Shown: in pieces, positions 46,601 through 55,399 of the stretch
How the letters are laid out: the number at the start of each line of letters is the position of its first letter
Numbering within the stretch: the stretch's first letter is position 1
Origin: Rhodococcus sp. SMB37
Lineage (GTDB): Bacteria; Actinomycetota; Actinomycetes; Mycobacteriales; Mycobacteriaceae
Direction of reading: 5' to 3'
Assembly: GCF_004345605.1 (NCBI RefSeq)
Contig: NZ_SLVY01000003.1
Span: forward strand, 391,514 to 455,513
Length of the DNA stretch: 64,000 bases
The notes under the pieces: generated by a model
What the model was told of the DNA's origin: nothing
What the model saw: the letters and a program-made list of their open reading frames with translations, nothing else
The model's database searches: none
Program-made: the position numbers and the translations under genes

Positions 46601-47543
46601 CGAGCCGGACCCGATCGACGAGCGTGCCCACGGTGTCGTCGGTGCGCACCGTCACGAGCAGGGGGACGACGTTGGCGAGCATGCCTCCGGACCGACGCAG
46701 CACCGCGGTAGTGCGCGCGGAGACGGGGATGTCGACGAGCACGGCCTGCCGCCCGGTCGTCTGTGCGAGGTGGCACGCAAACGCCGCAACGATCCGCGCG
46801 GCCACATCGGCTCCGGACGCATCCAGCCGGGCTGTCGTCTCCTCGGTGAGCGCGGCACGGGCAACCCGGCTGCGGACCGCGGGTGGTGCGATCTTGTCGG
46901 TGAGTGTGACTGCGGCCGAGCGTGAGTGAAGCCGTTCTGCCCAGTGGTCACGGTCCTGCTCGTACCGGCGGGAGGCGCGGTAGTCGTGGTCGATCTGCTG
47001 GAGTGTGCGCAGGTCGGCGGCGCGATTCGGCTGGGGTTCCCGATTCTCGAACTCTGCGGTGTACAACTCGGCGACCCGATCGACCATCGTCGCGGCGCCG
47101 TGCCCGTCGAGTGCGATGTGGTGGATGCGCGTGTACCAGAAGTACCGGTCGTCGGCGACCTGGAGCAGAGCGGCCTCGGTCAGTGGGTCGTCGGTGAGAT
47201 CGATTCCGGCGGTGTGGTTGTGGTCCATCCACTCGTGCGCCGCCGCCTCCGGGTCGGGCGCCGCACGGAAATCGTGCACGCCCAGTTCGGCATCCGGAGG
47301 AGGCGCAACCACCTGATGGGGTTCGCCGTCGATGTCGACGAGCCGGAGGAACACCGATTGGAACTCGTGTGCGGCGACGAGCGAGATCCGACGGAACAGG
47401 TCGACGTCGAGCGCGCCACGAATGTCGACGTACTGTGCGATGCAGATCGGCACACGCGGTGCGAGCTGTTGAGCGAACCACAACCCACGCTGGGCGGGAG
47501 ACAGTGGAAATGGTTCGTGGACAACAACAGTGGCGGCGGCCAT
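40614..47543 (-). CDS. Two-module nonribosomal peptide synthetase (C-A-T-C-A-T-TE)
   Basis: A 2,309-residue NRPS. Order: condensation domain with HHIALDG near residue 140; adenylation with [11 protein letters not shown] near 598; carrier LGGNSLS near 983; second condensation HHIAADG near 1166; second adenylation [11 protein letters not shown] near 1658; carrier LGGTSLG near 2031; thioesterase [13 protein letters not shown] near 2161. All core motifs look intact. A condensation domain at the very start suggests that the first amino acid is acylated or joined to a peptide from another synthetase. The terminal thioesterase releases the product. No epimerase, methyltransferase or MbtH-like gene is seen in or beside it. 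No peptide exporter lies adjacent. Product unknown. Confidence 0.95.
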   Translation of the reverse strand: MAAATVVVHEPFPLSPAQRGLWFAQQLAPRVPICIAQYVDIRGALDVDLFRRISLVAAHEFQSVFLRLVDIDGEPHQVVAPPPDAELGVHDFRAAPDPEAAAHEWMDHNHTAGIDLTDDPLTEAALLQVADDRYFWYTRIHHIALDGHGAATMVDRVAELYTAEFENREPQPNRAADLRTLQQIDHDYRASRRYEQDRDHWAERLHSRSAAVTLTDKIAPPAVRSRVARAALTEETTARLDASGADVAARIVAAFACHLAQTTGRQAVLVDIPVSARTTAVLRRSGGMLANVVPLLVTVRTDDTVGTLVDRVRLELTGALRHQRGNVEDILRELGADAAARRISSPVVNVMLFDRQWRFGPCTADFHILTAGPVPDIMINIYRSGHPPRTIVEIRANPGRYTDDEVHRHHARLLDLVDAFAFASSDTPLTGIGVIDVPGAVGGAAGVNGTTMPEVLAAAVAANPQGVAVQYEGHTVTYAELDAVSDRIAHALRASGAGPETVVAVAIARSIESVVALWSVVKSGAAFVPVDPSYPAERIAHMLTDSAVAVGLTTPQFRAALPDGVRWLELREGLPAAEFTACAPAPVHLDGAAYLIYTSGSTGLPKGVTITHRGIADLVAEQRDRFGGHPGARVLHCASPSFDASVFEILWAAGGAARLIVVPPAVMGGDELAEILDRHDVTHAVLTPTVLSTVPRLPNSLHTLAVAGEACPDELVERLAPGRTMINGYGPTESTVMSNAATIMASEQVTIGGPVRGLTETVLDDRLRPVPVGVAGELYVAGPALARGYRNREALTAARFVAAPGGARMYRTGDVVRWRRLPDRTLVLDYVGRSDFQIKIRGIRVELGEIDAALVRHPVVAAAVTVGRPDPSGDVVPVSYVVPTAGEPALPTAGEPDARELTAYLRGCVPAHLVPAAIVVLDELPVTPVGKLDRNALPEPVFGAGSAVFAAPEGDAEHAVAAVFTEVLGLERVGRSDHFFDLGGNSLSATRAVARVNAALGVGLGVRDLFASPVVADLAACAGSAAPAAGFVPAGRRPGRVPLAPAQQRMWIVNQVDTASPAYNVPIALRVTGDLDVDVLRAAFADVVARHEPLRTRYPSSESGPYQEVLDDTAFDFTPVPVYGEDGMLVALRDLASAGFDVSRDVPVRVALLQVGPADHVVVMVVHHIAADGASTLPLARDTMLAYTSRLHGHAPGWAPLPARYTDHALRHLARLGDATDPQSLLARQIGFWRSTLDGAPELLDLPVDRPRPARRTHHGAAVSFEIPAELTSGVVATARAHDATLFMVMHAAFAILLERITGATTLAIGTPVAGRGAAELDDMVGMFVNTVVLRSDIDASASFGELLDRTRDRDLDAFDHADVPFDQVVQALDPARSTSHTPLFQALLEFRNIAPTRVELPGLVIDTVDVAPPVAKCELYLAVEEPRDGNATSAEFGYSTDIFDEVTVQRFAAEFTRILDAVVARPDREVGEIDILSTSERTDLVPVSGRPIEPTVTLPRLLARGATIGGDAVAVVCGSDHLTYRELDSRSNRLARRLIDLGAGPETVVAVALTRSVESVLALWAVAKTGAAFVAVDPKYPSARIEHMIEDSDATIGVTVEKLHADLPFQRWVVLDDPAESDMIAACSDRAIADIDRRAPLRPHQAAYLVYTSGSTGTPKGVVVTHTGLAGFVEEQRTRFVLGSRSRVLHFASPSFDAAILEQLWAFGSGGCLIVAPPTVYGGSELADLLARERVTHIALTPSVLATLDPAGLGHLRTVVVGGETCPPELVAQWAPGRDMVNTYGPAENTIQTNAGTPLVPGGHVELGGPIRGITELVLDHRLRPVPVGVVGELYVSGPAVARGYRNRRGGTASRFVADPSGKPGERMYRTGDLVRWRRAADGTLTLDYVGRSDLQVKIRGFRIEPGEIESVLLDAPGVTRAVVTVRRDRLDGYVVPIPGTDFVADDVRAHAQTRLAPHMVPATLTVLDTLPVTPNGKLDRAALPIPDLTEGRRPYRAPRDETENAVVSAFAGTLDIPRVGLDDDYFTLGGTSLGATAVVAALAESLGRPVPVQWIFTHPTPGSLARRLVDSPACEDSFDAVIPLREGGSGDPLFCVHPAAGLAWCFAGLARRVDDRPVYGLQSPLLADPDRVVDTLAGLAAAHVESIRATQPHGPYHLLGYSVGGQIAHEIAAQLDAAGEVVATLTMLDTHLQDEAPDAEIIAAEIEAAGPGSARQHRDLLHNAFSRTVGFATGHRPTARPAADLVFFASADAVAARMPDPVEVWQPHIDGHIVTHRLDVTHRDITGPHALDQITPVLADHLRKGRP

Positions 47544-47670
47544 GGAATCACACCCGGGGTTGCGGCAGAGGTGGCGTCCATTCGTTCCGGACGGCCGGAG
47601 AAACCGGCTCCACTACTGTCCCGCGGGCACGACCCCGCAGATACGCACCCTAGGTGTCGACCCGCACCAC

Positions 47671-48576
47671 CTAGTCCCGTTCGCGGGCGGGCTCCTCGGA
47701 TTCGCCATCGCTCTCGCCTGCGCGGTGCCGCGCGTCGGATACCTTCGCGAGGCCTCGGCCGAGAACACCGCCCACCGATTTGAGCGGACTGTCGATCGAA
47801 TCCAGCGCGTCGGCGACCTCGGGATCCTCGTCGACGAGCCATCCTGCCGCGTCGGCTCGGCATGCCGAACGGAAATCCTCGAGGTCCTCCCGCAGCCTGG
47901 CAAGCGTGCGCATGGTGCGCGGTGAGGACAGTCGTTTGACGACCTCGAGCGGGGTGCCTTCGGCGAGCCGGGCGAGCGCGCGGCGTCCGCGGCGAAGCAA
48001 TTCGCCATCCTGCTCGAAATGCTCGGCGAGCAGGATGCGTGCAGCGCTGAGAACCTCGCTCCGTTCGTCCGGTTCAGCGGTGCGGGCGCGTTCGATTCGC
48101 AGGCGCTGCCACATGGTCGTGGCGTCCTCGACGAGCACGAGCAGCTGCAGCGTCTCACCGAATCGGCCGTCGTCGGCCATCGTGAGCAGCAACGCGATGT
48201 GTGCCGACACGGTGATCTCGGGCTCGACCGGGCCCAGGAGCTCGAAGGCATGCGCGCGGAGCCGCTGGACCACTGAGGAGAGCAGCGGGCCGAGTTCCGC
48301 GACCGTGATCCACTCCTTCTCGGGGAGCGCTCCACGGTGATCGACGATCGCGATCGCGCGCGTCAACGCGTTGTGGTGGGCGACGACGTCGCCGAGATCG
48401 GGAGCGCCCGCTGCCGCCAGGACCTTCTCGACGGTGTCGGGTTCGGCGTCGTCGCCTCGGAGCCGCACGATCGCGGCTTCGACCGATCCGACGACACCCG
48501 CCAGCGCACGCACGATCGCATCCTCGGGGATCGCACCGGAAACGTCGGGATTCGGCAGGTCGTTCATGTGCACCAT
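47671..48576 (-). CDS. hypothetical helical protein
   Basis: A 301-residue protein (ATG at 48576; another at 48567 is equally possible). It is predominantly alpha-helical: ALAGVVGSVEAAIVRLRGDD, a middle region with LRAHAFELLGPVEPEITVSAHIALLL, RARTAEPDERSEVLSAARILLAEH, and a C-terminal acidic tail (GESDGESEEPARERD). There are no membrane segments and no motif that I recognise. It stands 42 bp downstream of the 701-residue hypothetical gene on the same strand and probably shares its transcript. Its own stop lies 127 bp before the NRPS start. Confidence 0.7.
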   Translation of the reverse strand: MVHMNDLPNPDVSGAIPEDAIVRALAGVVGSVEAAIVRLRGDDAEPDTVEKVLAAAGAPDLGDVVAHHNALTRAIAIVDHRGALPEKEWITVAELGPLLSSVVQRLRAHAFELLGPVEPEITVSAHIALLLTMADDGRFGETLQLLVLVEDATTMWQRLRIERARTAEPDERSEVLSAARILLAEHFEQDGELLRRGRRALARLAEGTPLEVVKRLSSPRTMRTLARLREDLEDFRSACRADAAGWLVDEDPEVADALDSIDSPLKSVGGVLGRGLAKVSDARHRAGESDGESEEPARERD

Positions 48577-48618
48577 CGTGCTACGACGCACCCCCGATGC
48601 ACCACCCGGCGACCCTAC

Positions 48619-50724
48619 TCACAGCCGGGGACGATCCTGACCGCTGGGTACGCGCACCCACGCACTCTCGAGCAACGAGACCACCTCGGCTTCGTGACGT
48701 GCACGGTACGCGCTGAGGATGCGGCGTGGGCGAGTCTCGCCGTCGAGCCCGATCGCGGTCGCGAACGCGGCCGGAACGTTCGCTTCCGGCACGACCTCCG
48801 GCGTCGTGTAGCCGATGAGCGCGAGCGCTTTGCGGAGCGGGTCGGCATTCGAGGCGAACGTGCGCAGCGGCAGCACGTCGAACCGGCCGTCCGACCGGAC
48901 TTCGAGAAACAGCTCGCCGTACTCGTCGATACCGATCTCGTCGAGGAACCGACGCACCGAGGCGAGCTGCGGAACCGGCCCGGTCCATCGCAGCATCTGA
49001 GGCCCGAGCCTCGACCTCAGCACCGTCTCGGCACCGGGCTCGCACCCGACGATGCCCGCGACAGCGGACGGAATCGGAACCTCCGCGCCGCGCATGTGGT
49101 CGCGAGTGACGGGAATCCGCAGCCGCCAGTGCTCATCGAGCCGGTACAGGCGTTTGGTGCGTTCCGGGGGCAAAGCGGGTACGTGGGTGCGACGCCGACG
49201 GCGGACACACTCCGCGACGACTTCGAAATCCCCGCTCGCCGCAAACACCCGGGCGGACGCATCGGAGATCGAAAATCGCTGGACCAGCGCTTCGGCCACC
49301 TTGTCGAGCTCGATCGAGCCGGCAGCACCGTCGACGAGCCGAGCGATGCGTGTCGCGACGGCGGTGACGAGGTCGGTCTCCCATTCGAGCAGACCCCACA
49401 GTCCGTCGTCCTCGGTGACGGTGAACCGGTCGTCGTCACCGAGCTCTTCGACGACGCTGTGGATGTCGATGTTCGCGTCCATGCGTGCGACGAGTGTTTC
49501 GGCGGAGAGCGGGTCGCCGATCACCTCGAGAATCTGCGCGGCGTGACCCGCGACGGTGCCCTGAGCGGTGAGAATCCGGCCTTCGAACATGGTGGTTCCG
49601 CAGTACTGCATCCACGATTCGAATTCGTCGGCCGGTAGCTGCCATATCGCGGCGACCCCTGCGGGTTGCACCACTCCGTTCGCGGATTCGAATTCGCCGA
49701 GCAGGGCACGGGTCTGCTTCTCCGCTTCGGCGAGATCGGGCACGGCGATCCATCCGTCTGCGACGGTGCAGCGATCGTCGAGGCGGTCGAGGACTTTCCA
49801 CAACGGCGCGTCGAGCCCCGGCACCACCTGCGCCAGCACGGGACGATCACGCAGGATCCGGTCGAACGAGGCCACGGGGCGTACGTCGGTGCGTAGCGCG
49901 GCCAGGAAGTCACCCACCGCGGTCCCGAACGGGAACGTCGACGGTTGGGACGAATCGGCGTCGACATCGTCGTGGATGCGACGGCGCAGGATTTCGCGCT
50001 CGGCGCCGGGCAACGACGCAACGTATTCAGCGAGTTCGGTCACCGGGTCGGCCGGAGCCCCCACGGGAAGATCCCGGGCGGCGATCGCCCCGAGTCGTGC
50101 GACGGCCTCCTGGATTTCTTCGGGCGCCCCCGTGTCGAGGCCGATGTTGAGCAGAGGGCGATCCCGCTCATTGCACAGCGTGCGCCATCGGGCGACGGCA
50201 GCGAGATCGTCGACGAGAAGCGCGAGCGCCGGGACAGGCGCTGCCGACTCTTCCGGCCCGAGTGTGGAAGGGTCGCGCAGCACCGTGAGTACGAGAGCCG
50301 CACAAACGATTTCGTAGACCGCGTCGCTGTCGGCGCCGCGCACGTCGAACAGGTCGGCGGGGCTGCGGCTGAACAGCTCCGCGGTGGTAGGGGCATGTGG
50401 CAGGCGCGCGACGATCGTCGCGGCCGACACCCCCAGGTCGAGGGCTTCCACGGCGACTTCGACGGTGCGGATCAGCCCGTCCGCGAACCGCAGTTCGGGG
50501 TGGTCGGTGACGTAGATCCGCGACAGTTCCGCGCAGAGCTCCGGGATCTCGGTGTCGGCGGCGGTCTGCGCCGGTGACTGCGATTCCCACCAGCTCGGTG
50601 TCGGCGCGAGCGCATTCAACGCTGCCGTGCGCGCAGATCCGTAGCGATCGAGCCACGGCATGAGCTCGAGCCAGGTTCGGTCGTCGAGCTCATCGACAGA
50701 AAGCGCACGTGACCACAACGACAC
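48619..50724 (-). CDS. Large hypothetical protein with probable winged-helix repeats
   Basis: A 701-residue soluble protein without signal peptide or membrane segments. The first 250 residues are helical and acidic. Around residues 400-520, segments such as DPLSAETLVARMDANIDIHSVVEELGDDDRF and IELDKVAEALVQRFSISDASARVFAAS look like successive winged-helix units (helix-turn-helix followed by a short hairpin). The region after RRRRRTHVP is basic, then beta-rich. This could be a nucleic-acid-binding or RNA-polymerase-associated protein, but I recognise no family. It heads a two-gene unit with the 301-residue hypothetical protein; the 197-bp gap upstream holds no gene. Confidence 0.7.
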   Translation of the reverse strand: MSLWSRALSVDELDDRTWLELMPWLDRYGSARTAALNALAPTPSWWESQSPAQTAADTEIPELCAELSRIYVTDHPELRFADGLIRTVEVAVEALDLGVSAATIVARLPHAPTTAELFSRSPADLFDVRGADSDAVYEIVCAALVLTVLRDPSTLGPEESAAPVPALALLVDDLAAVARWRTLCNERDRPLLNIGLDTGAPEEIQEAVARLGAIAARDLPVGAPADPVTELAEYVASLPGAEREILRRRIHDDVDADSSQPSTFPFGTAVGDFLAALRTDVRPVASFDRILRDRPVLAQVVPGLDAPLWKVLDRLDDRCTVADGWIAVPDLAEAEKQTRALLGEFESANGVVQPAGVAAIWQLPADEFESWMQYCGTTMFEGRILTAQGTVAGHAAQILEVIGDPLSAETLVARMDANIDIHSVVEELGDDDRFTVTEDDGLWGLLEWETDLVTAVATRIARLVDGAAGSIELDKVAEALVQRFSISDASARVFAASGDFEVVAECVRRRRRTHVPALPPERTKRLYRLDEHWRLRIPVTRDHMRGAEVPIPSAVAGIVGCEPGAETVLRSRLGPQMLRWTGPVPQLASVRRFLDEIGIDEYGELFLEVRSDGRFDVLPLRTFASNADPLRKALALIGYTTPEVVPEANVPAAFATAIGLDGETRPRRILSAYRARHEAEVVSLLESAWVRVPSGQDRPRL

Positions 50725-50921
50725 GAACCGATGCTCCTCTTCGACGTCCCGGGGGAACCGTCGTAGGTTCCTCCGTGCGAAACGCCCGTGCGGACGCCCG
50801 ACCGCTCAGCATACCGGCCGAAACCGCACCGTGCGCCCATCGGCGAGTGCCACCGAGCCACGGTGGCGCGTATCCGATCAGGTGGTGGTGTGGACCGGCA
50901 GACGTCAGGTCCCGGCCGATG

Positions 50922-51134
50922 TCATGTCACTGCCGCGTCGTGAGGGGCTTCGTCGCCGGCCTCCTCGTCTCCCACCTCCGGCCGCAGGCGCAACAGCACG
51001 AGCCCCGCGACCGATGCGACGATGAGCGAGCCCACTGCCCCGTTCACGTGCAGGGCGTACACCGCGATCCCGGATCCGATCAGCCCTGCCAGCAGCGCAC
51101 ACCACAGCAGCGCTTTCCCGACGAACGCTCCCAT
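50922..51134 (-). CDS. Small membrane protein
   Basis: A 70-residue protein with two hydrophobic segments (ALLWCALLAGLIGSGIAVYAL, about residues 8-28, and GSLIVASVAGLVLLRL, about 35-50) and an acidic C-terminal tail (EVGDEEAGDEAPHDAAVT). The hairpin topology is typical of small inner-membrane proteins of unknown role. It begins 139 bp from the divergent HMG-CoA-lyase-like gene. Confidence 0.6.
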   Translation of the reverse strand: MGAFVGKALLWCALLAGLIGSGIAVYALHVNGAVGSLIVASVAGLVLLRLRPEVGDEEAGDEAPHDAAVT

Positions 51135-51273
51135 TTCTCAAATACCTTCCGGCAAGTCCCCATCCAGGTCGCAACGATAGTGTCACCTGTCACAAAACCG
51201 ACAGAACCCGGGCGGTGTGTCCCCGATTGGTGTACCAATCGCGGCGCGAGGATACTCGGCACAACATGGCTCG

Positions 51274-52227
51274 ATGGATGAGAGGCACGACGTGGATACA
51301 CAGTCGACCGGGCACGATGTGATCCTGCGGGATGTGACCCTGCGCGACGGCCTGCAACTCACCGGGAAGCTGCTCCCGGCGCAGCGCAAGGTCGAGATCG
51401 TGCGCACCCTCCTCGCCGCGGGGATACCGGAACTCGAGATCGGGTCGCTGGCGCGCGCCGACCTGGTGCCGCCGATGGCGAACACCCTCGAACTGGTGTC
51501 GGCGCTCACCGAGGAAGAACTCGATCGCTGCTGGATCTGGGTGGCCACCCCGCGGCACGTGGAGAAGGCACTCGCTGCGGGAGCGCGGCGGTTCCAGTAC
51601 TGCTTCTCGGTGTCCGATTCCCACAACCGCGCGAACATCGGGCGCGACACCGAAGACAGCCTCGCGGCCATGCCCGCCGCCGTGGCACTGGCCCGCGCCG
51701 CGGGCGGCAGCATCCAGTTGTGTCTGGCGACATCGTTCACCTGCCCGTTCGGCGGACCCGTCGACCCGGACCGTGTCCTCGAGATCGCGTGCGACCCACG
51801 GGCCGACGGATCGGCCGACGTCGTCGTCGCGGACACCCTCGGCCAAGCCGTCCCCGCGCAGGTCAGCGACCTCGTCTCGCGCATCCGCGCGGAGTCGCCC
51901 GATCGTCGGATCGTCTACCACGGCCACGACACGTGGGGTCTGGGTGTCGCGAACAGCCTCGCTGCCGTGGAGGCCGGTGCGAACGTCGTCGACGGCGCGC
52001 TCGGCGGACTCGGCGGTTGCCCGTTCGCACCCGGAGCGAGCGGGAACACCGCGAGCGAGGACCTGCTCTTCGCGACCCGTCCGTCGTGGCTCTCTCCGCA
52101 GGTGTTCGCCGACATCGTCCGGCTCGGAGAGGACGTCGTCGCCGAACTGGACGAGCCGAACCGGTCCCGTGCAAGGCAGGGGGCACGGTCGGAGGCCGAC
52201 GCGTTCGAATGGATCGTCCGCGCATGA
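51274..52227 (+). CDS. HMG-CoA lyase-like aldolase (DRE-TIM metallolyase)
   Basis: A 317-residue TIM-barrel enzyme from ATG 51274. LRDVTLRDGLQLTGKLLP near the N-terminus gives the DRE-TIM metal-site signature, here with RDG in place of RDE or RDA. GIPELEIGSLARADLVP, RRIVYHGHDTWGLGVANSLAA with the HxH metal ligands, and VVDGALGGLGGCPFAPGASGN with the catalytic Cys loop of HMG-CoA lyases complete the picture. It should cleave a beta-hydroxy-beta-methyl acyl-CoA or related compound. It overlaps the glycerate kinase gene by 4 bp (ATGA), so its product and a hydroxy acid may be linked in one pathway. Confidence 0.88.
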   Translation: MDERHDVDTQSTGHDVILRDVTLRDGLQLTGKLLPAQRKVEIVRTLLAAGIPELEIGSLARADLVPPMANTLELVSALTEEELDRCWIWVATPRHVEKALAAGARRFQYCFSVSDSHNRANIGRDTEDSLAAMPAAVALARAAGGSIQLCLATSFTCPFGGPVDPDRVLEIACDPRADGSADVVVADTLGQAVPAQVSDLVSRIRAESPDRRIVYHGHDTWGLGVANSLAAVEAGANVVDGALGGLGGCPFAPGASGNTASEDLLFATRPSWLSPQVFADIVRLGEDVVAELDEPNRSRARQGARSEADAFEWIVRA

Positions 52228-53219
52228 GGATTCTGATTGCACCCGACAGTTTCAAGGGCACCTACACCGCCGCCGAGGTCGCCGATGCAATCGCTGCCGG
52301 AGCGGTATCCGCGGGTCACGAGACGATCCGTATGCCCGTGGCCGACGGCGGTGAGGGCACGCTCGACGTCCTCACGGTTCCGCTCGGCCTCGAACATATC
52401 GAGGTCGACGCGGTCAACCCGTGGCGGGCCCCGTGCCGCGGCTTCTTCGGCCTGTCCCCCGACGGCACCGCGATCGTCGAGCTCGCCACGGTCAGTGGAA
52501 TCACGACCGCACACAACGGTGTTCGCGATGCCGCCACCGCGGACACGTACGGCACCGGGATGATCATGGCCGCCGCGGCGAAGCGCGGTGCGCGGCAGAT
52601 CGTCGTGGCCGCGGGCGGGTCGGCCACCACCGACGGTGGCCTCGGGGCGCTCGCCGCGATCGAAGACGCCGGTGGCCTGTGCTCTGCCTCCGTCGTCGTG
52701 CTCACCGATGTCACCACCCGCTACACCGACGCCGCTCGCGTGTTCGGACCGCAGAAAGGCGCCGACCCCGCGACCGTCGAGCTGTTGACGACGCGACTAC
52801 ACGAGGCCGCCGCGTCATTGCCATGCGATCCTCGGGACGTGGACGGCACGGGTGCAGCCGGCGGGTTCTCGGGAGGAATGTGGGCCCGATTCGACGCCGA
52901 ATTGCGCCCCGGCGCCGACTACGTGCTGGATGTGGCAGGTTTCGACGACGCGCTCGCTACCGCCGACCTCGTGGTGGTCGGAGAGGGACGACTCGACGGG
53001 CAGTCGCGCGCCGGCAAGATCATCTCGGCGATTCTGGCGCGCAGTGGTTCAGTGCCTGTCGTCGCGGTGGTGGGATCGGTCGGTGACGATCTCGGCGACT
53101 ACCGGTCGCGGTTCGCAGACGTGGTGGTGGCCTCCGATGCGGACGCGATGCGGGATGCGGGGGCGGCGCTGACCCTGCCAACGCCGAACAGTCGCGCGAG
53201 CCGCGCATCGGATGCGTAG
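52224..53219 (+). CDS. Glycerate kinase (GlxK/GarK family)
   Basis: A 331-residue enzyme that phosphorylates glycerate with ATP to 2-phosphoglycerate. Signatures: MRILIAPDSFKGTYTAAEVADAIA at the start, MPVADGGEGTLDVL, VVAAGGSATTDGGLGAL, then FGPQKGADPATV, and VVVGEGRLDGQSRAGKI. The family is usually about 370-380 residues; this one ends soon after VVASDADAMRDAGAALTL with a tail of low similarity (PTPNSRASRASDA) that lies in DNA also coding for the convergent monooxygenase. The C-terminus may therefore be shortened or replaced. It starts within the stop of the lyase gene (ATGA). Confidence 0.93.
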   Translation: MRILIAPDSFKGTYTAAEVADAIAAGAVSAGHETIRMPVADGGEGTLDVLTVPLGLEHIEVDAVNPWRAPCRGFFGLSPDGTAIVELATVSGITTAHNGVRDAATADTYGTGMIMAAAAKRGARQIVVAAGGSATTDGGLGALAAIEDAGGLCSASVVVLTDVTTRYTDAARVFGPQKGADPATVELLTTRLHEAAASLPCDPRDVDGTGAAGGFSGGMWARFDAELRPGADYVLDVAGFDDALATADLVVVGEGRLDGQSRAGKIISAILARSGSVPVVAVVGSVGDDLGDYRSRFADVVVASDADAMRDAGAALTLPTPNSRASRASDA

Positions 53220-54151
53220 AGCGCATCGACGTCGAAAGTGGACGCCGAGCTCAGCACCTCGGCCGCACCTGTCGTCGCGACGAGTTTCTCGATCTGTTCG
53301 GCGACCCGGTCCTCGGTGCCGACGATCGCGGCGGCCGCCGTACCCTCGAGGACCCGCTGTCGGCGCTCGGTGACCGGCAGACGTCGCAGCGCCTCCACCG
53401 GCGACAGCGGCGGGAAGAATCCGCGCTCTCGGGACAGCGCCATCGCCCACCCTTCCGGCAGCAGCAGATCGGCGGCATCCGCATCGGTGTCGGCGATGAG
53501 GATGTCGGCGCCGATCACCAGGTACGGCTCGGGATTCGCCACGCTGGGTCGGTAGTCGGCGCGATAACGATCGAACGGTTCCGGTCCCTGCGTCAGGATC
53601 GGACCCGCAACGACGGCGGGTAGGCCCAGGTGTGCTGCCACTCGAAGGCCGGCGCCGGTCCCCAGCACGAACAGTGGAGGTGGTTGCGCGACACGTGGCC
53701 TGATCGACACCGTCGCCGTGTCGTCGAGATACGCGCGTAGTTCGTCGATATCTGCGGCGAAGTCGTCCGGATCGGCGCGGGTGGTGCGCAAGGCCTCGCG
53801 AATGGGTGCGGTGAAGCCGAGCGACCGCCCGACACCCAGATCGATCCGGCCCGGGTGCAGTGCTTCGAGTGTCGCGAACTGTTCGGCGACGACGATCGGT
53901 TGATGATTGGGCAGCATGACACCGGCCGACCCGACCCGGATGTGTCGTGTCCGATCGGCGAGGGCCTGGATCAGCAGTGCCGGGGTGCCGGATGCCACGC
54001 CCGGTACCGCATGATGTTCGGCGACCCAGAATCGTTGATACCCGGCGGCTTCCGCGAGTTCCGCGCGGTGCAGGGTCTGCCGCAGTGCCGACGCGTCGTC
54101 CTGCCCTTCCCGAGTGCGGGAGCGGTCCAGCAGCGACAATGCGACATCCAT
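53099..54151 (-). CDS. Luciferase-like monooxygenase (LLM)
   Basis: A 350-residue F420/FMN-dependent LLM-type oxidoreductase from ATG 54151 (MDVALSLLDRSRTREG). Typical features are RFWVAEHHAVPGVASGTPALLIQALA, the VGSAGVMLPNHQPIVVAEQFATLEALHPGRIDLGVGRS block, and GAGLRVAAHLGLP. The class I 'MupA-like' layout is present. The final 25 residues after LARLFGV (Ala/Ser/Arg-rich) are not family-like, and are translated from DNA that also encodes the end of glycerate kinase; the genes overlap tail to tail by 121 bp. Substrate unknown. It may be co-transcribed with the membrane-protein gene ending 55 bp upstream. Confidence 0.92.
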   Translation of the reverse strand: MDVALSLLDRSRTREGQDDASALRQTLHRAELAEAAGYQRFWVAEHHAVPGVASGTPALLIQALADRTRHIRVGSAGVMLPNHQPIVVAEQFATLEALHPGRIDLGVGRSLGFTAPIREALRTTRADPDDFAADIDELRAYLDDTATVSIRPRVAQPPPLFVLGTGAGLRVAAHLGLPAVVAGPILTQGPEPFDRYRADYRPSVANPEPYLVIGADILIADTDADAADLLLPEGWAMALSRERGFFPPLSPVEALRRLPVTERRQRVLEGTAAAAIVGTEDRVAEQIEKLVATTGAAEVLSSASTFDVDALYASDARLARLFGVGRVSAAPASRIASASEATTTSANRDR

Positions 54152-54206
54152 GTGGGATATCAACGCCTCACCTTGCGGCGATCATCCCGGAACCTGCCCG
54201 CAGTGG

Positions 54207-55340
54207 TCAGGGCGCCGGGTCGACCGGTGGGTCGCAGGGAGCTACGGGCTCCGGAGCGTGTTCGGGTGCGGGGAGCGGTGCAGGGCTCGGGGCGGGGTCG
54301 GACCCACGGGCCGGCCACGACGCAGGCTGCGCAGCGCCGCACGGATCACTGCCGTGAGGTGCCGGGTCCGGGGGTGAACCTGCATCGCCGGGAGTACCCG
54401 CATCGCGGGGAACAGAATGCGGCGCGAGGCGATCCCACAGCTCCGGGGTGTCGGCTTCGGGCGCGAGGTCGGTGGTGCCGGGTATCGCACTCTGCCCCTG
54501 GGAACCACCCGGCGGCTCGGAGCTGCCCTGGTCGTCGGACCCACCGCCGGATACACCCATCGCGAGCGCCAGCCCGCCGCCGAGCATTGCGAGGAGAGCG
54601 ATGACGATGACCATCAGGGCCAGGTTCCGGCGGGTCGCTGCCGCACCCGCCGCGGCAGCGGGCTGCACTCGACTGCGACGCGACGCGACCAGGGCCGCTC
54701 CGGTAGAGCGATGCCACGGCACACCGTGCGGCGTCACGAACGGGACGCCGAGGATCGTGGAGAGTTCCCGGGCGGGCGCCGCGTCGCCGGGGCGGAGGTC
54801 CAGGAAGACCAACGCCGCGGGTGAGACTCCGGCCCGGGCGAGTGCTTCGTCCATCGTGTCGGGCAGGGCGTCGGGGTGGCCGGTGAGATCGTCGCCGCCG
54901 CGCACTACCGACGACAGCACCGTCCGCGAGCCGGTGTCGACGATCGACACCGACTCGACGCCGCCGGTGCGAGTGTGGATGGCCAGGACGGGAGTCTCGG
55001 CGAGTTCGGGTGCTCCGGCCAAGTACGCGAGCCGTGCGCCGTCGAGTGGGACCACTTCGACAGGTGCCTCGCTCACCGCGCGGACAGCCTCCGCGACGGC
55101 GTCGGTATCGGCCTCGCCGCTCGGCAGGGCGACCAGACCGATCGTTCCGACGGTCAGCGACGCGTTCTCTGCCCGTTCCGTCATCGAGGTCACGGCCCGG
55201 GCGACGGCGTCGGACTGCGACGCATCCGGTTCCGCCGCCCAGCGCTGCGAGTCGAAGGGGCCGAGCTGCGGAACGTCGGCGTCGACGAGGACCGCGGAGA
55301 CTTCACCGTCATCGACGGCAACGCCGAGTACAGGACGCAT
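54207..55340 (-). CDS. Membrane protein with actin-like N-terminal region and Pro-rich tail (DUF7159-like)
   Basis: A 377-residue protein from ATG 55340 (MRPVLGVAVDDG), preceded by GAGG. Residues 1-230 resemble a degenerate actin/Hsp70-like or DUF7159 domain (VLGVAVDDGEVSAVLVDADVP, VGTIGLVALPSGEADTDAV, VLAIHTRTGGVESVSIVD). One membrane helix follows near residue 255 (LALMVIVIALLAMLGGGLALAMG). The remaining 100 residues are Pro/Ser/Asp-rich and extracytoplasmic (GSDPAPSPAPLPAPEHAPEP). Similar architecture is known in mycobacteria, from memory, without a firm function. Third gene of an envelope operon. Confidence 0.75.
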   Translation of the reverse strand: MRPVLGVAVDDGEVSAVLVDADVPQLGPFDSQRWAAEPDASQSDAVARAVTSMTERAENASLTVGTIGLVALPSGEADTDAVAEAVRAVSEAPVEVVPLDGARLAYLAGAPELAETPVLAIHTRTGGVESVSIVDTGSRTVLSSVVRGGDDLTGHPDALPDTMDEALARAGVSPAALVFLDLRPGDAAPARELSTILGVPFVTPHGVPWHRSTGAALVASRRSRVQPAAAAGAAATRRNLALMVIVIALLAMLGGGLALAMGVSGGGSDDQGSSEPPGGSQGQSAIPGTTDLAPEADTPELWDRLAPHSVPRDAGTPGDAGSPPDPAPHGSDPCGAAQPASWPARGSDPAPSPAPLPAPEHAPEPVAPCDPPVDPAP

Positions 55341-55399
55341 CGTCACCGCCTCTTCGTCAAGATCGTCACGGACCGCACGAGCGTAACCGAATTCGATGC

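Noticed and set aside
43401..46925. Long antisense open frame within the NRPS
   Set aside because: Low-complexity Arg/Gly/Val/Asp translation; the sense strand carries all NRPS motifs.
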